NCBI RefSeq assembly: GCF_029504395.1
Contig: NZ_JAQFIF010000015.1
Span: forward strand, 1-64,000
Source: Arthrobacter sp. ES3-54
Lineage (GTDB): Bacteria; Actinomycetota; Actinomycetes; Actinomycetales; Micrococcaceae
Direction of reading: 5' to 3'
Length of the DNA: 64,000 nucleotides
Shown here piece by piece: positions 8,252 through 16,641 of the stretch. The notes beneath the pieces are model-generated. The model saw only the letters and a program-made list of their open reading frames with translations. It searched no databases and was not told the DNA's origin. Positions within the stretch are counted from its first letter, which is position 1. The number at the start of each line of letters is the position of its first letter. A program made the position numbers and the translations under genes.

Positions 8252-8734
8252 TCAAATCCGGGCCCCTGCGGGGCCGGCGTCCGCGTCGGGGTTCGCGCCG
8301 CTGGGACGCTGCACATTCACGGACGGCACCGGCTCCTCATCGGCCGGCCCAAAAAAGTGCCAGGCCGCGAGTCCCGCGGTCACCGCGACGGCGACCGCCC
8401 CGGCAATCAACCAGGCTTTCCCGGAAGCCGTCCGCCTCGACTTAGCCCGGGCGGGTGCCGGGGCAACATTAGGTGCGACCCGCTTCAGACCCTCGTGAAC
8501 ACGGGGAGCCAGAGTTTCCACTCCGCCGGCGAGCTCGTCAGCAAGCCGCCGCAGACCGGCCTGGATCCTCGGGGACGCAGATTCAATCCCGGCATCGAGC
8601 CCCGCGACCGCTTTTTGCAATGCCGCCTCGACCCCGGGAGTGGCCCACTCCCTCCCCTTGGTGAGCTGAGACATGAGATTCTCTGAAAGTTGGCGGACCT
8701 GATCGGCCTGCGCTGTGGGTGTTGCCGTGCGCAT
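8252..8734 (-). CDS. Small membrane-anchored protein of unknown function
   Basis: A 160-aa protein. The first 95 residues are helical and amphipathic (heptad-like runs such as VEAALQKAVAGLDAGIESA and ADELAGGVETLAPRV), followed by a basic linker rich in Ala, Pro and Arg. One transmembrane helix (about 112-130, WLIAGAVAVAVTAGLAAWHFF) and a 25-residue acidic tail follow. Similar proteins are common in Arthrobacter and related genera and have no assigned role. ATG 8734 is chosen over the upstream frame because GAGGAGG lies just before it. It is a single gene between the kinase remnant and an alcohol dehydrogenase. Confidence 0.75.
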   Translation of the reverse strand: MRTATPTAQADQVRQLSENLMSQLTKGREWATPGVEAALQKAVAGLDAGIESASPRIQAGLRRLADELAGGVETLAPRVHEGLKRVAPNVAPAPARAKSRRTASGKAWLIAGAVAVAVTAGLAAWHFFGPADEEPVPSVNVQRPSGANPDADAGPAGARI

Positions 8735-8915
8735 GAGTGCCTCCTCGGTGTGATGGATGCCCATAGCCTACGGTGGACGGCGCCGCCGAAACAGGCCCCG
8801 CGTTGACTCAACCCGCCTGGCTGGGCTCCCGTTCCTGTCGAATCGGGAGCCCAGCCACGCCTGGATCCGGCTAACGGAAGACGTTAGGCAATCTCCCGGA
8901 GCGGGGGGATCTTCG

Positions 8916-10091
8916 CTACGGCTTCAGGACCACCTTGATGCAGCCGTCTTCCTTTTTCTGGAAGATCTCGTAGGCGGCCGCGGCGCCGTCGAGGTCAACC
9001 TCGTGAGTTTTCAGGTCCATGACGCCGAGCGGGTCTGCGGGATCTTCCACGAGCGGGAGCAGCTCGTCCGTCCACCGGCGGACGTTGCACTGGCCCATCC
9101 GCAGTTGGATCTGCTTGTCGAACATGGTCAGCAGCGGCATGGGGCTCGCCGTACCCCCGTAAACCCCGCTGAGCGAGACGGTGCCTCCCCGGCGCACGGA
9201 GTCGATCGCCGCGTGGAGGACCGCCATGCGGTCTACGCCGGCAGTTTCCATGGCCTTCTTTGCCAGGGCATCCGGCAGGAGCCCGACGGCATTCTGTGCA
9301 AAGGCGCCGACGGGCGAATTGTGCGCTTCCATCCCGACGGCGTCGACCACAGCGTCGGGGCCTCTTCCGCCGGTCATCTCGCGCAGCTGGTCACCGACGT
9401 CCTTTGTGAAGTCAATCGTTTCCACTCCGTGCCGCTCTGCCATGCGGCGGCGTTCCGGAACCGGCTCGACGGCGATGACCCGCTGGCCCAGGTGCCGACC
9501 GACCCGGCTGGCGAACTGACCCACCGGTCCGAGCCCAAAGACGGCCAGTGTGCCGCCGGCGGGGACGTCCGCGTACTTCACTCCCTGCCAGGCGGTGGGA
9601 AGAATATCGGAGAGGTAGAGGTATCGCTCATCAGGCAGTTCGTGCCCGACCTTTATCGGTCCGTAATCGGCGTGGGGCACGCGCAGGTATTCCGCCTGCC
9701 CGCCGGGGACCGACCCGTAGAGCTCGGAGAACCCGAACAGGCTTGCCCCGCTGTTGTGGGCATGGACCTGGGTGGTTTCGCACTGGGATTGCAGCCCCTG
9801 TTTGCACATCCAGCAATGGCCGCAGGAGATGTTGAAGGGGATGACCACCCTGTCGCCCGGCTTGAGGTTCCTGACTTCGGAGCCGACCTCTTCAACCACA
9901 CCCATGGGTTCGTGGCCCAGGATGTCCCCGGCCTTCATATAGGGGCCAAGGACCTCGTAGAGGTGGAGGTCTGAGCCGCAGATCGCCGATGAAGTGATCC
10001 GAACGATGGCGTCCGTCCCCTTCTCAATGACCGGATCCGGAACCATCTCCACGCTGACCGACCGCTTTCCCTGCCAGGTAAGTGCCCTCAT
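8916..10091 (-). CDS. Zinc-dependent alcohol dehydrogenase, formaldehyde-dehydrogenase-like
   Basis: A 391-aa medium-chain dehydrogenase. It shows the catalytic zinc region (CGSDLH, then GHEPMGVVEEVG), structural zinc cysteines (CGHCWMC with a downstream C), a Rossmann motif (GLGPVG) and the long insertion typical of the glutathione-independent formaldehyde dehydrogenase-like branch (FDH_like). The substrate cannot be decided; alcohols or aldehydes with NAD(P) are expected. ATG 10091 is preceded by AAGGAG at good spacing, so the longer open frame upstream is not used. A short palindrome-like element (AGTAA-GT-TTACT, near 10120-10131) lies in its promoter region and could be a repressor site. 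Confidence 0.88.
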   Translation of the reverse strand: MRALTWQGKRSVSVEMVPDPVIEKGTDAIVRITSSAICGSDLHLYEVLGPYMKAGDILGHEPMGVVEEVGSEVRNLKPGDRVVIPFNISCGHCWMCKQGLQSQCETTQVHAHNSGASLFGFSELYGSVPGGQAEYLRVPHADYGPIKVGHELPDERYLYLSDILPTAWQGVKYADVPAGGTLAVFGLGPVGQFASRVGRHLGQRVIAVEPVPERRRMAERHGVETIDFTKDVGDQLREMTGGRGPDAVVDAVGMEAHNSPVGAFAQNAVGLLPDALAKKAMETAGVDRMAVLHAAIDSVRRGGTVSLSGVYGGTASPMPLLTMFDKQIQLRMGQCNVRRWTDELLPLVEDPADPLGVMDLKTHEVDLDGAAAAYEIFQKKEDGCIKVVLKP

Positions 10092-10320
10092 ATTCGCTCC
10101 TTCCGTCACGTCCAAATTAGTAAGTTTACTGATCAATACGATCATTCCTTGTTCGCGCCTGAATGGGAAGGATCGACGCCCCCCGGCACCCGCCGACAGC
10201 TTTGAAGGGCAGAAGCCGGCCGCACGATTGCTGAAGATATTTGATGGCCAGCAGGCCCCCTGGCCGATCCGCAGGCATAGGCTACAAACAGAACATCCCA
10301 ACCACGCCGGGGAGCTCGTC

Positions 10321-10644
10321 ATGGACACTGAAACCGCCGACGTCATCGGCCATGATGTCACCACCATCACCTGCGTGTGTGGCAACACCGTCAGCCAAAA
10401 CGGATTGATCCAGTGCAATTCACAAGGCATCCCCGTCTACATTGGAGGAGACGCTCCTGTCCCGGCAGGGCTGGCCAAATGGCCTGAGGATGAGGACCTC
10501 TACACGCTGTGTCCGTCATGCGGCCGCGTGTACCACGACACGGTCATCGAAGAGACAGGGACCGCACCCGTTGCTTTCCGGGTCGATGTCACCGCTGGCC
10601 CAATTGCCGAGGCCATCCGAGTCCATTGGGAGCTCAACACCTAG
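10321..10644 (+). CDS. Small zinc-ribbon-like protein
   Basis: A 107-aa protein with two Cys pairs, CVCGN near residues 18-22 and CPSCG near residues 65-69, spaced as in a zinc ribbon. This suggests a small metal-binding or nucleic-acid or protein-contact module. The C-terminal third is not distinctive. The ATG at 10321 has GGGGAG upstream. It converges with the GOLPH3-like gene, with a 15-bp gap. I cannot assign a function. Confidence 0.7.
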   Translation: MDTETADVIGHDVTTITCVCGNTVSQNGLIQCNSQGIPVYIGGDAPVPAGLAKWPEDEDLYTLCPSCGRVYHDTVIEETGTAPVAFRVDVTAGPIAEAIRVHWELNT

Positions 10645-10659
10645 GCCCTTTAGGCAGCC

Positions 10660-11466
10660 TCAGAGGCCGGGTTCTTCTTCCTCCGCCAGTCTGATCATGC
10701 GCAGTTCGTCCTCCACCGCGCGGGCAGGCCAATAGTCCTTCGCCAGCTCACTTGCCCGGATTTTATCTGCTGCCGGGACGAGCTTGCCGAGCAGTCCGGC
10801 AGCCTGAAGCAGGGCGATCAGCGCTGTGGTTCTGGCATCGGGTGCCTTGGCATCAGGCTTCGCGGGAGCGGGAGTCCCGGTGTCAGGTGCCCCGGCATCG
10901 GACGGAGTGGCATCAGACGTACCGGCATCAGGCGCGCCTGCATCGGGCGGCGTGCCATCCGACGCGCCTGCATCGGGCACCGTGTCATCCGGCGCCCCGC
11001 CGTCGGGTGGCGCACCGCCGAGTGGGGCCTGGATCTTCTTCAGGAGCGCCGCCTCCGGAGCGTGGTCCTTCTCCGGGTACCGCACGCTCCGGAACACACC
11101 CAGGTGTTTTTCGCCGACATGTTCCACGATGCCCAGTGCCGCCATCCCCTCGTAGACACGCTGCACTTCGGCGCGGCCCTCCAGCATGGAGACCCACCGC
11201 TTGGGAGTATGGGGCCGCGATTTGCCACGTATGAGTTCCAGCTCGTGTTGGAAGTCCGTTTGCGGGGCCGTGCCGGTAGCCTTGACGTGCTTCCCCTGCA
11301 GCCCGATTGCACCGATCAGTTCCAGCTCGGCCAGTATCGCCCCTGCCAAAGTGGTCCTGAGTGCGTATACCGGCACGTCAGGTGTGCCGTCTTTGTCGTT
11401 CGTTGCCAGAAGGAGGAAGGCCTGGGGAAGGTTCAGCTCCGCGGCCTTCGGTGTTTCAGCGTTCAT
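10660..11466 (-). CDS. GOLPH3/VPS74-like protein with a Pro-Asp-Ala-Gly repeat linker
   Basis: A 268-aa protein. Residues 10-145 match the GOLPH3/Vps74 fold (LPQAFLLLATNDKDG, AGAILAELELIGAIGL and later helices), a phosphoinositide-binding family in eukaryotes that also occurs widely in actinobacteria with unknown function. Residues about 150-208 are a low-complexity insertion of repeated PDAGAPD/PDAGTSD units, visible in the DNA as imperfect 9- to 12-bp repeats. The family-like C-terminus (LIALLQAAGLLGKLVPA, then KDYWPARAVEDELRMI) resumes after it. ATG 11466 starts the conserved region. A regulatory or membrane-associated role is a guess from the fold. Confidence 0.8.
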   Translation of the reverse strand: MNAETPKAAELNLPQAFLLLATNDKDGTPDVPVYALRTTLAGAILAELELIGAIGLQGKHVKATGTAPQTDFQHELELIRGKSRPHTPKRWVSMLEGRAEVQRVYEGMAALGIVEHVGEKHLGVFRSVRYPEKDHAPEAALLKKIQAPLGGAPPDGGAPDDTVPDAGASDGTPPDAGAPDAGTSDATPSDAGAPDTGTPAPAKPDAKAPDARTTALIALLQAAGLLGKLVPAADKIRASELAKDYWPARAVEDELRMIRLAEEEEPGL

Positions 11467-11585
11467 ACGAACATCGTGGCGCGGTTGGGCGGCCGCCACA
11501 ATGAGGATTTGCAAGCGTCGACGTCGGCTCCTACCTTGCCCTGCCGCCGGCCCACCGCTTCCAAAAGTTTGCGGCCCCAGTGGGC

Positions 11586-11615
11586 GGACGACGGCGGGAC
11601 TTCCCGCCGTCGTCC
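11586..11615. repeat. Dispersed palindromic hairpin, copy 1
   Basis: A perfect 13-bp stem, GGACGACGGCGGG (11586-11598) with its complement at 11603-11615, and loop ACTT. The same core, extended to GCGGACGACGGCGGG, occurs at 15290-15325, 27672-27715 and 38291-38328. It lies in the gap between divergent GOLPH3-like and etfB genes. Confidence 0.85.
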
Positions 11616-11731
11616 GGCGTGCAACTCGCGACACGGGCTCTGTGCGCCAGGAAGGGCAGCACTTTCGTAGACTCAATGGAGATCCGACGTGTCTCCTCTA
11701 TAGAGACAGCCCGCCACAGGAAGAGCCATCA

Positions 11732-12508
11732 ATGAAGATTATCGTCCTAGTAAAGGAGGTCCCCGACACGTACGGGGACCGAAAACTGAACCTAGAAACA
11801 GGCCTCGCCGATCGAGAAGCCAGCGAGGCAGTCATTGACGAGATCGGTGAGCGGGCCTTGGAGCTGGCACTGACGTACGCCGACGCGAACGTGGGCACTG
11901 AGGTCGCAATCCTCTCCCTCGCCCCCGAGGGTGCGACCGCGACGATACGCAAGGCGCTTGCGATGGGCGCGGGGAGCGCCATCCACGTCTCTGACAAGGC
12001 GCTCCGGGGTGCGGATCTTGGCCTGACCGCCGAAACCCTCGCAGCGGCCATCCGTCGCGTTGAGTTTGACCTTGTGATCACTGGCAACGTCTCCACCGAT
12101 GGATCCGGCGGCATGATCCCCGCGATGCTTGCAGAATTTCTTGACGTGCGGCTTGCGACCGGCCTCAGCTCCGTAGAGATCAGCGACGGCGCCGTGTCCG
12201 GCTCCAGGCCCCTTGAATCCGGCGTGCAGAAGGTATCAGCGAACCTGCCCGCGGTGATTTCCATTACCGAGGCGCTTCCCGGGCCGCGCTTCCCGAACTT
12301 CAAAGGAATCATGGCCGCGAAGAAGAAGCCCCTGGAGGTGCTCACCCTCGCAGACCTCGGGATCACGGCCGACAACCCGGACGCGGCCCGGTCGATCATG
12401 TTGACCGTTGCAGAGAAGCCCCCGCATGCGGCGGGCGTAAAGATCATTGACGAGGGTGATGCCGGCGAGAAACTGGCTGACTTCCTTATTGAAAACCGAC
12501 TGGCGTAA
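11732..12508 (+). CDS. etfB: Electron transfer flavoprotein beta subunit
   Basis: A 258-aa EtfB/FixA-type subunit. With EtfA it forms the soluble heterodimer that collects electrons from flavoprotein dehydrogenases. It starts MKIIVLVKEVPDT, the usual EtfB N-terminus, and carries the AMGAGSAIHV and VITGNVSTDGSGGMIPAMLAE nucleotide-binding stretches. The conserved segment near KVSANLPAVISITE is also present. The ATG follows AGGAAGAG. etfA starts 11 bp downstream, and the cytochrome b gene follows, so the three form an operon. Which dehydrogenase feeds it is not shown. The glycine/one-carbon cluster nearby makes dimethylglycine or sarcosine oxidation a reasonable guess. Confidence 0.95.
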   Translation: MKIIVLVKEVPDTYGDRKLNLETGLADREASEAVIDEIGERALELALTYADANVGTEVAILSLAPEGATATIRKALAMGAGSAIHVSDKALRGADLGLTAETLAAAIRRVEFDLVITGNVSTDGSGGMIPAMLAEFLDVRLATGLSSVEISDGAVSGSRPLESGVQKVSANLPAVISITEALPGPRFPNFKGIMAAKKKPLEVLTLADLGITADNPDAARSIMLTVAEKPPHAAGVKIIDEGDAGEKLADFLIENRLA

Positions 12509-12519
12509 GGAGTATCGAC

Positions 12520-13503
12520 ATGACTGAATTCCCTCGTGACGCAATCCTCGTCGTCGTGGAATCCCGGACTTCCGGTGAACTCGAGAAGGCCGCACCCGGA
12601 CTCTTCGGCGCTGCCGCTTCCGCTGGCACCCCAATTGCACTGGTACTTGCATCACCCGGCACCGGGAGCGCCGCCGCTGCGGAGGCCGCGGCCCTGGGTG
12701 CCGCGCACGTGCTGATCGCGGAGACTCCGGATCCGTCCGCGCTCAGTGTGCCGAGCGTTGACGCGCTGGCCGCCGCTGTGGAGCAGGTGCAGCCCGACGC
12801 GATCCTGATTTCGCATTCTTTGAATGGGCGCGACCTTGCTGGCCGCTACGCCGCACGTTCGCGTGCAGCGATTTCTGTCGATGCGATCGGCGTCTCACGT
12901 GATGACGAGGGCGTCGTGGCACACCACTCCGTCTACGGCGGTGCCTACAACGTGACGTCAACGTCCACGTTTGGGGCGCCGGTCATTACGGTTCGCCAGG
13001 GCTCCATCGAAGCGCGCGCTTCGGCTCAGCCGCCGGCGTCAGAGACCCTGGCAGTGACGCCCTCCGGGAAGCCAGCCGCGCGGATCGACTCGTTCGACGA
13101 GGCAGTTGCCGCCACCTCGCGGCCGGAGCTGCGTGGTGCCGCGAAGGTTGTCGCCGGTGGCCGTGGCCTCGGGTCGGAGGAACAGTTCGCCCTCGTTGGA
13201 CAGCTCGCCGATACCCTCGGTGCTGCCGTTGGCGCTTCGCGTGCCGCAGTGGATGCAGGCTACATCCCGCAGTCGCAGCAGGTGGGCCAGACCGGGGTTT
13301 CCGTGTCATCACAGCTGTATATTGCGCTGGGCATTTCCGGCGCGATTCAGCACCGGGCCGGCATGCAGACCGCGAAGACGATCGTCGCCATCAACAAGGA
13401 TTCAGACGCGCCGATCTTCGAGATCGCCGACTTTGGTGTGGTGGGCGACGTCTTCAAGGTGGTGCCCCAGCTGATTAACGCACTTGAGGCTCGGAAGAAG
13501 TAG
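12520..13503 (+). CDS. etfA: Electron transfer flavoprotein alpha subunit
   Basis: A 327-aa EtfA/FixB subunit, the FAD-binding partner of EtfB. The C-terminal FAD domain is clear: GGRGLGSEEQF, GASRAAVDAGYIP, QVGQTG, LYIALGISGAIQHRAGM, AINKDSDAPIFEIADFG and GDVFKVVPQLI. This is the family's diagnostic order. The length is normal. A GGAGTATC ribosome-binding site lies before the ATG in the 11-bp gap after etfB, and the cytochrome b gene starts 2 bp after the stop, which points to tight co-expression. Confidence 0.95.
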   Translation: MTEFPRDAILVVVESRTSGELEKAAPGLFGAAASAGTPIALVLASPGTGSAAAAEAAALGAAHVLIAETPDPSALSVPSVDALAAAVEQVQPDAILISHSLNGRDLAGRYAARSRAAISVDAIGVSRDDEGVVAHHSVYGGAYNVTSTSTFGAPVITVRQGSIEARASAQPPASETLAVTPSGKPAARIDSFDEAVAATSRPELRGAAKVVAGGRGLGSEEQFALVGQLADTLGAAVGASRAAVDAGYIPQSQQVGQTGVSVSSQLYIALGISGAIQHRAGMQTAKTIVAINKDSDAPIFEIADFGVVGDVFKVVPQLINALEARKK

Positions 13504-13505
13504 CG

Positions 13506-15257
13506 ATGGCAACTCTGTCTCGGAATATCCGGCGGGGCCTGCCGCGCGTCGAAGGCGGTGACCCCTGGCCTGCAGCAGGCCAGGCGCCCGCACGCATTCT
13601 CACGGCAGAAGCGGCACCCCGGTCGGTGCCTGCGTCCGGGGTGGGACCGGTCACCGCCCCGCCAGCGGCAGCCGCACCCTCCGTCCCCGCTGCAGGCCAG
13701 GAAACGACGCCGTCCGTCCCCGCTGCTGCCCAGGAAACGGCACCGGGTGCGGCATTGTCCGCTCCAGCCCCTGCAGTGAAGGCAGGCGCCGCGGTGGCGC
13801 AGCAGCTTCGCCGCGGCCTGCCGCGCGTGCCGGGCGGCGAGCCTTGGCCGCCAGCGGGCGAGGTTTCCGTATCAGTGCCGGCCGTGTCCGGGGCTCCCGC
13901 CGCGGGCGCCACGCCCACGCCGGCCGCAGATGCTGCTGCAGATGCTGGTGAGAAAGCAGCAGTGCCGGCAGCGACCTCGCCTGCAGTTGCTCCGACCACC
14001 GCACCCGCCACACTGACGGTGGGAAGCACCCCGCTTCGTCGCGGACTTCCCCGTGTCCCCGGTGGTGAACCGTGGCCGCCAGCTGGACTTGCTCCGACTA
14101 CCAGCATGGTGGCAGCCGCTGCCGCCCCTGCGGTGCAGGCGGGTCCCGAACAGATTGCGCAGGCCCCTGCCCCGGCCGCCAGCGTGGCGGAGACCGGTGC
14201 CGAGGCGGTCAGCATCGTGGAGACCGTTGCCGCGGCGGAGCCACTAAGGACCGCGAGTGCACCCGCGGTCACAGCCGCCCCAGCATCGGCGGCACCGGCC
14301 GCCGCTCAAAAGCCCGCCGCCGCTGAAAAGCCCGTAAGGCCACAGGCCGAGGCGAGGCTCTACGGATCGCGCACCCTGGGCCAGTGGATCAAGCTCGGCG
14401 TGCTCCTCGCGCTCGGCGCCGTGGCCGCCGCCGGGATTCTTGTGCTCGCCGCGCGCGGTGTGACCACGCTGCCGGGCGTGCCGGAGTTCCTTGAGCGGTA
14501 CCCCGGTGTGTATCAGCTGCCCGATACGGCCGAGCCCGGATTCCCGTGGTGGGCGCAGTGGGCGCACTTCTTCAACATTTTCCTGATGGTTCTCATCATT
14601 CGCTCCGGTTATCAGGTGCGCACCGAGCAGAAGCCTCCGGCGTTCTGGACGCCGAATCGCGGTGGCAAGAAAATCAGCATCAACCTGTGGCTGCACCAGT
14701 CGCTCGACATTTTGTGGCTGGCCAACGGACTCATCTTTGTGGTGCTGCTGTTTGCCACCGGCCGCTGGATGCGGATCGTACCGAGCAGCTGGGAGGCGTT
14801 CCCGAACGCGCTCTCCGCGCTCCTGCAGTACATGACGCTGGACTGGCCCGTTGAGTCCGGCTGGGTGAACTACAACAGCCTCCAGCAGATCATGTACTTC
14901 GTGGTGGTGTTCATCGCGGCCCCGCTCGCGGCGATCACGGGTGTGCGCATGAGCGAGTTCTGGCCGAAGGACGAGAAGACGCTGAACAAGGTCTACCCGG
15001 TGGAAGTTGCGCGCGCGATCCACTTCCCGACGATGCTGTTTTTCGTGCTGTTCATCCTCATCCACGTGTTCCTGGTGTTCGCGACCGGTGCGCTGCGCAA
15101 CCTGAACCACATGTTCGGCGGCACTGACGAGGTGAACTGGGTCGGGTTCTGGCTCTTCGCCGCCGCAATCGCCATCACGGCGGCCGGGTGGTACGCCGCC
15201 CGCCCGCTCGTGCTCGCACCAATCGCGAAGCTGTTCGGTCAGGTGAGCAGTCGCTAG
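13506..15257 (+). CDS. Membrane cytochrome b (b561/Fdh-gamma type) with three N-terminal RRGLPR motif repeats
   Basis: A 583-aa protein. Residues 1-280 are Ala/Pro-rich and disordered but hold three copies of a 17-residue motif: RRGLPRVEGGDPWPAAG at 9-25, and RRGLPRVPGGEPWPPAG at 102-118 and 178-194. Residues 290-583 form a cytochrome b/b6 domain with one leading helix and four or more core helices. Candidate haem ligands are H354 (QWAHFF), H397 (WLHQS), H506 (AIHFP) and H520 (LIHVF), as in formate dehydrogenase gamma or b561 proteins. It follows etfA after 2 bp, so it probably passes electrons between ETF and the quinone pool. The role of the repeats is unknown; a docking or tethering tail is an inference. 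Confidence 0.85.
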   Translation: MATLSRNIRRGLPRVEGGDPWPAAGQAPARILTAEAAPRSVPASGVGPVTAPPAAAAPSVPAAGQETTPSVPAAAQETAPGAALSAPAPAVKAGAAVAQQLRRGLPRVPGGEPWPPAGEVSVSVPAVSGAPAAGATPTPAADAAADAGEKAAVPAATSPAVAPTTAPATLTVGSTPLRRGLPRVPGGEPWPPAGLAPTTSMVAAAAAPAVQAGPEQIAQAPAPAASVAETGAEAVSIVETVAAAEPLRTASAPAVTAAPASAAPAAAQKPAAAEKPVRPQAEARLYGSRTLGQWIKLGVLLALGAVAAAGILVLAARGVTTLPGVPEFLERYPGVYQLPDTAEPGFPWWAQWAHFFNIFLMVLIIRSGYQVRTEQKPPAFWTPNRGGKKISINLWLHQSLDILWLANGLIFVVLLFATGRWMRIVPSSWEAFPNALSALLQYMTLDWPVESGWVNYNSLQQIMYFVVVFIAAPLAAITGVRMSEFWPKDEKTLNKVYPVEVARAIHFPTMLFFVLFILIHVFLVFATGALRNLNHMFGGTDEVNWVGFWLFAAAIAITAAGWYAARPLVLAPIAKLFGQVSSR

Positions 15258-15289
15258 GCTTCACCGCCTGCACAGGGAGGATCCACTCA

Positions 15290-15325
15290 AGCGGACGACG
15301 GCGGGACCTCCCGCCGTCGTCCGCT
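15290..15325. repeat. Dispersed palindromic hairpin, copy 2; likely terminator
   Basis: Perfect 17-bp arms (15290-15306 and 15309-15325) around a CC centre, with the same GCGGACGACGGCGGG core as the other copies. It starts 33 bp after the cytochrome b stop and is followed by a TTTTG run, so here it could end transcription of the etf operon. Confidence 0.85.
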
Positions 15326-15329
15326 GGCG

Positions 15330-15361
15330 TTTTGTCAGTTTCCAGTTTTGTCAGTTTCCAT
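15330..15361. repeat. 16-bp tandem duplication
   Basis: TTTTGTCAGTTTCCAG at 15330-15345 is followed directly by TTTTGTCAGTTTCCAT at 15346-15361. The second unit contains the stop codon of the 54-aa minus-strand gene, so the event duplicated the end of that gene. Confidence 0.8.
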
Positions 15362-15515
15362 AGGTCAGTGCCTGCGACAGGATCACTGCCAACAGGGCAC
15401 CGGCCGCGAGAATGACAGCCCAAGTTTCCCTGCGTAACCGCCGATCAGCGCGCTTCCGGTGCGATGTTTCGCGCGCTGGCCTGGGCCGGCTACGCGTTGA
15501 TTTCGACCCGAACAT
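15351..15515 (-). CDS. Small single-pass membrane protein
   Basis: A 54-aa protein. Its first 30 residues are basic (Arg/Lys-rich) and are followed by one hydrophobic helix (about 33-50, WAVILAAGALLAVILSQAL) near the C-terminus. The ATG at 15515 has an excellent GGGAGGATT ribosome-binding site inside the end of the upstream 72-aa gene, overlapping it by 26 bp. No family is recognised. It is the last gene of the minus-strand glycine/one-carbon cluster and may be incidental to it. Confidence 0.5.
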   Translation of the reverse strand: MFGSKSTRSRPRPARETSHRKRADRRLRRETWAVILAAGALLAVILSQALTYGN

Positions 15516-15708
15516 AATCCTCCCGGTGGAACATTCGCCGTTCGGACCAGCCGTCAAGGACAACCCAGATGATGGATCCGTCAGGCGTGGTGCCGTCCAC
15601 GGTGCCGGAGCCGATAATGCGGCCGTCCCGCGAGAGCCTCACTGACCGTCCGACGGGCAAGGCGTTCCAAGACACGCGGCGCCAGCGTGGCACATTTGTC
15701 GGTTTCAT
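15490..15708 (-). CDS. Small beta-rich protein of unknown function
   Basis: A 72-aa protein (about 8 kDa) that reads as a compact SH3-like or PilZ-like beta barrel: VGRSVRLSRDGRIIGSGTVDG, then IIWVVLDGWSERRMFHRED. It starts 3 bp after the purU stop, with a GGTAGG site inside purU, so it is co-transcribed. Similar short proteins occur after metabolic genes in Arthrobacter. No function is assigned. Confidence 0.6.
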   Translation of the reverse strand: MKPTNVPRWRRVSWNALPVGRSVRLSRDGRIIGSGTVDGTTPDGSIIWVVLDGWSERRMFHREDYVRVEINA

Positions 15709-15711
15709 GGC

Positions 15712-16641
15712 CTACCGCAAAATGACTGTGCGGTTGCCGAGCAGCAGGATCCTGCCATCACAATGCCAGCGGACGGCGTTGCGGAGGGCCGCGCATTCGG
15801 CGTCCCGGCCCACAGCCACCAGGTCATCGGCGGTGTACGTGTGGTCCACCTCGATGACCTGCTGGGAAATGATCGGGCCCTCGTCGAGTTCGGCGTTGAC
15901 GTAGTGAGCCGTGGCGCCCACGGTCTTGACGCCGCGGTCGTAGGCCTGGTGGTACGGCTTTGCGCCTTTGAAGCTGGGCAGGAACGAGTGGTGGATGTTG
16001 ATGGTCCGTCCTGCCAGCTGAGCCGAGAGCTCATCGCTCAGTACCTGCATGTAACGGGCCAGGACCACGAGTTCCACGTCGAAGGCGTCCACCAGCTCCA
16101 TTAGCCGGGCCTCCGCCTCGGGCTTGGTGTCCTTGGTGACTGGCAGGTGGAAGAACGGGATGCCGTGCCACTGGACCAGGTCCTCCTGGTCGCGGTGGTT
16201 GGACACCACCGCCACGATCTCCACCGGGATGTCGCCGGTGCGTGCCCGGAAGAGTAGATCGTTGAGGCAGTGGCCCATCTTGGACACCATCACCAGGACA
16301 CGGCGTTTGCGGCCCTGCGGTTCCAGCTGCCAATTCATCTCCCACTTCTCGGCCACGGGCATGAAGTCACGGCGCAGGTCCTCGGTGCTGAAATATTCCT
16401 GCCCTGAGGAGGATTCGGAGGAGGAACCCGAGGAAAAGTGGACGCGCATAAAGAAGTGCCGTTGCCCCTTGTCCCCGTACTGCTTGATGTCCAGGATGTC
16501 GCAGCCGTGGCTGAGCAGGAATCCCGAGACCGAGTGGACGATGCCCGGCGACTCCACACAGTCGACGGTCAGGATGTGCTCTGCCGTGGGACCGGGTTCC
16601 ACAGGTGCAGGCTCGGGGCTGTTTGGGGTCTGTGCGGTCAT
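15712..16641 (-). CDS. purU: Formyltetrahydrofolate deformylase
   Basis: A 309-aa enzyme that hydrolyses 10-formyl-THF to THF and formate, releasing folate when one-carbon units accumulate. The N-terminal ACT domain (about 22-100, LTVDCVESPGIVHSVSGFLL) is a likely glycine/methionine sensor, as known for E. coli PurU. The C-terminal formyltransferase domain has INIHHSFLPSF and YDRGVKTVGATAHYV, with the catalytic Asn-His-Asp set (LDEGPIISQ). Its ATG overlaps the cycA stop by 4 bp. In this glycine-degrading cluster it offers a way to dump excess methylene/formyl-THF. Confidence 0.93.
   Translation of the reverse strand: MTAQTPNSPEPAPVEPGPTAEHILTVDCVESPGIVHSVSGFLLSHGCDILDIKQYGDKGQRHFFMRVHFSSGSSSESSSGQEYFSTEDLRRDFMPVAEKWEMNWQLEPQGRKRRVLVMVSKMGHCLNDLLFRARTGDIPVEIVAVVSNHRDQEDLVQWHGIPFFHLPVTKDTKPEAEARLMELVDAFDVELVVLARYMQVLSDELSAQLAGRTINIHHSFLPSFKGAKPYHQAYDRGVKTVGATAHYVNAELDEGPIISQQVIEVDHTYTADDLVAVGRDAECAALRNAVRWHCDGRILLLGNRTVILR

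Noticed and set aside
10826..11020. Short repeated DNA units suggesting a CRISPR-like array
   Set aside because: The units are 9- to 12-bp imperfect coding repeats for PDAG in an open frame, with no unique spacers of fixed length and no cas genes.
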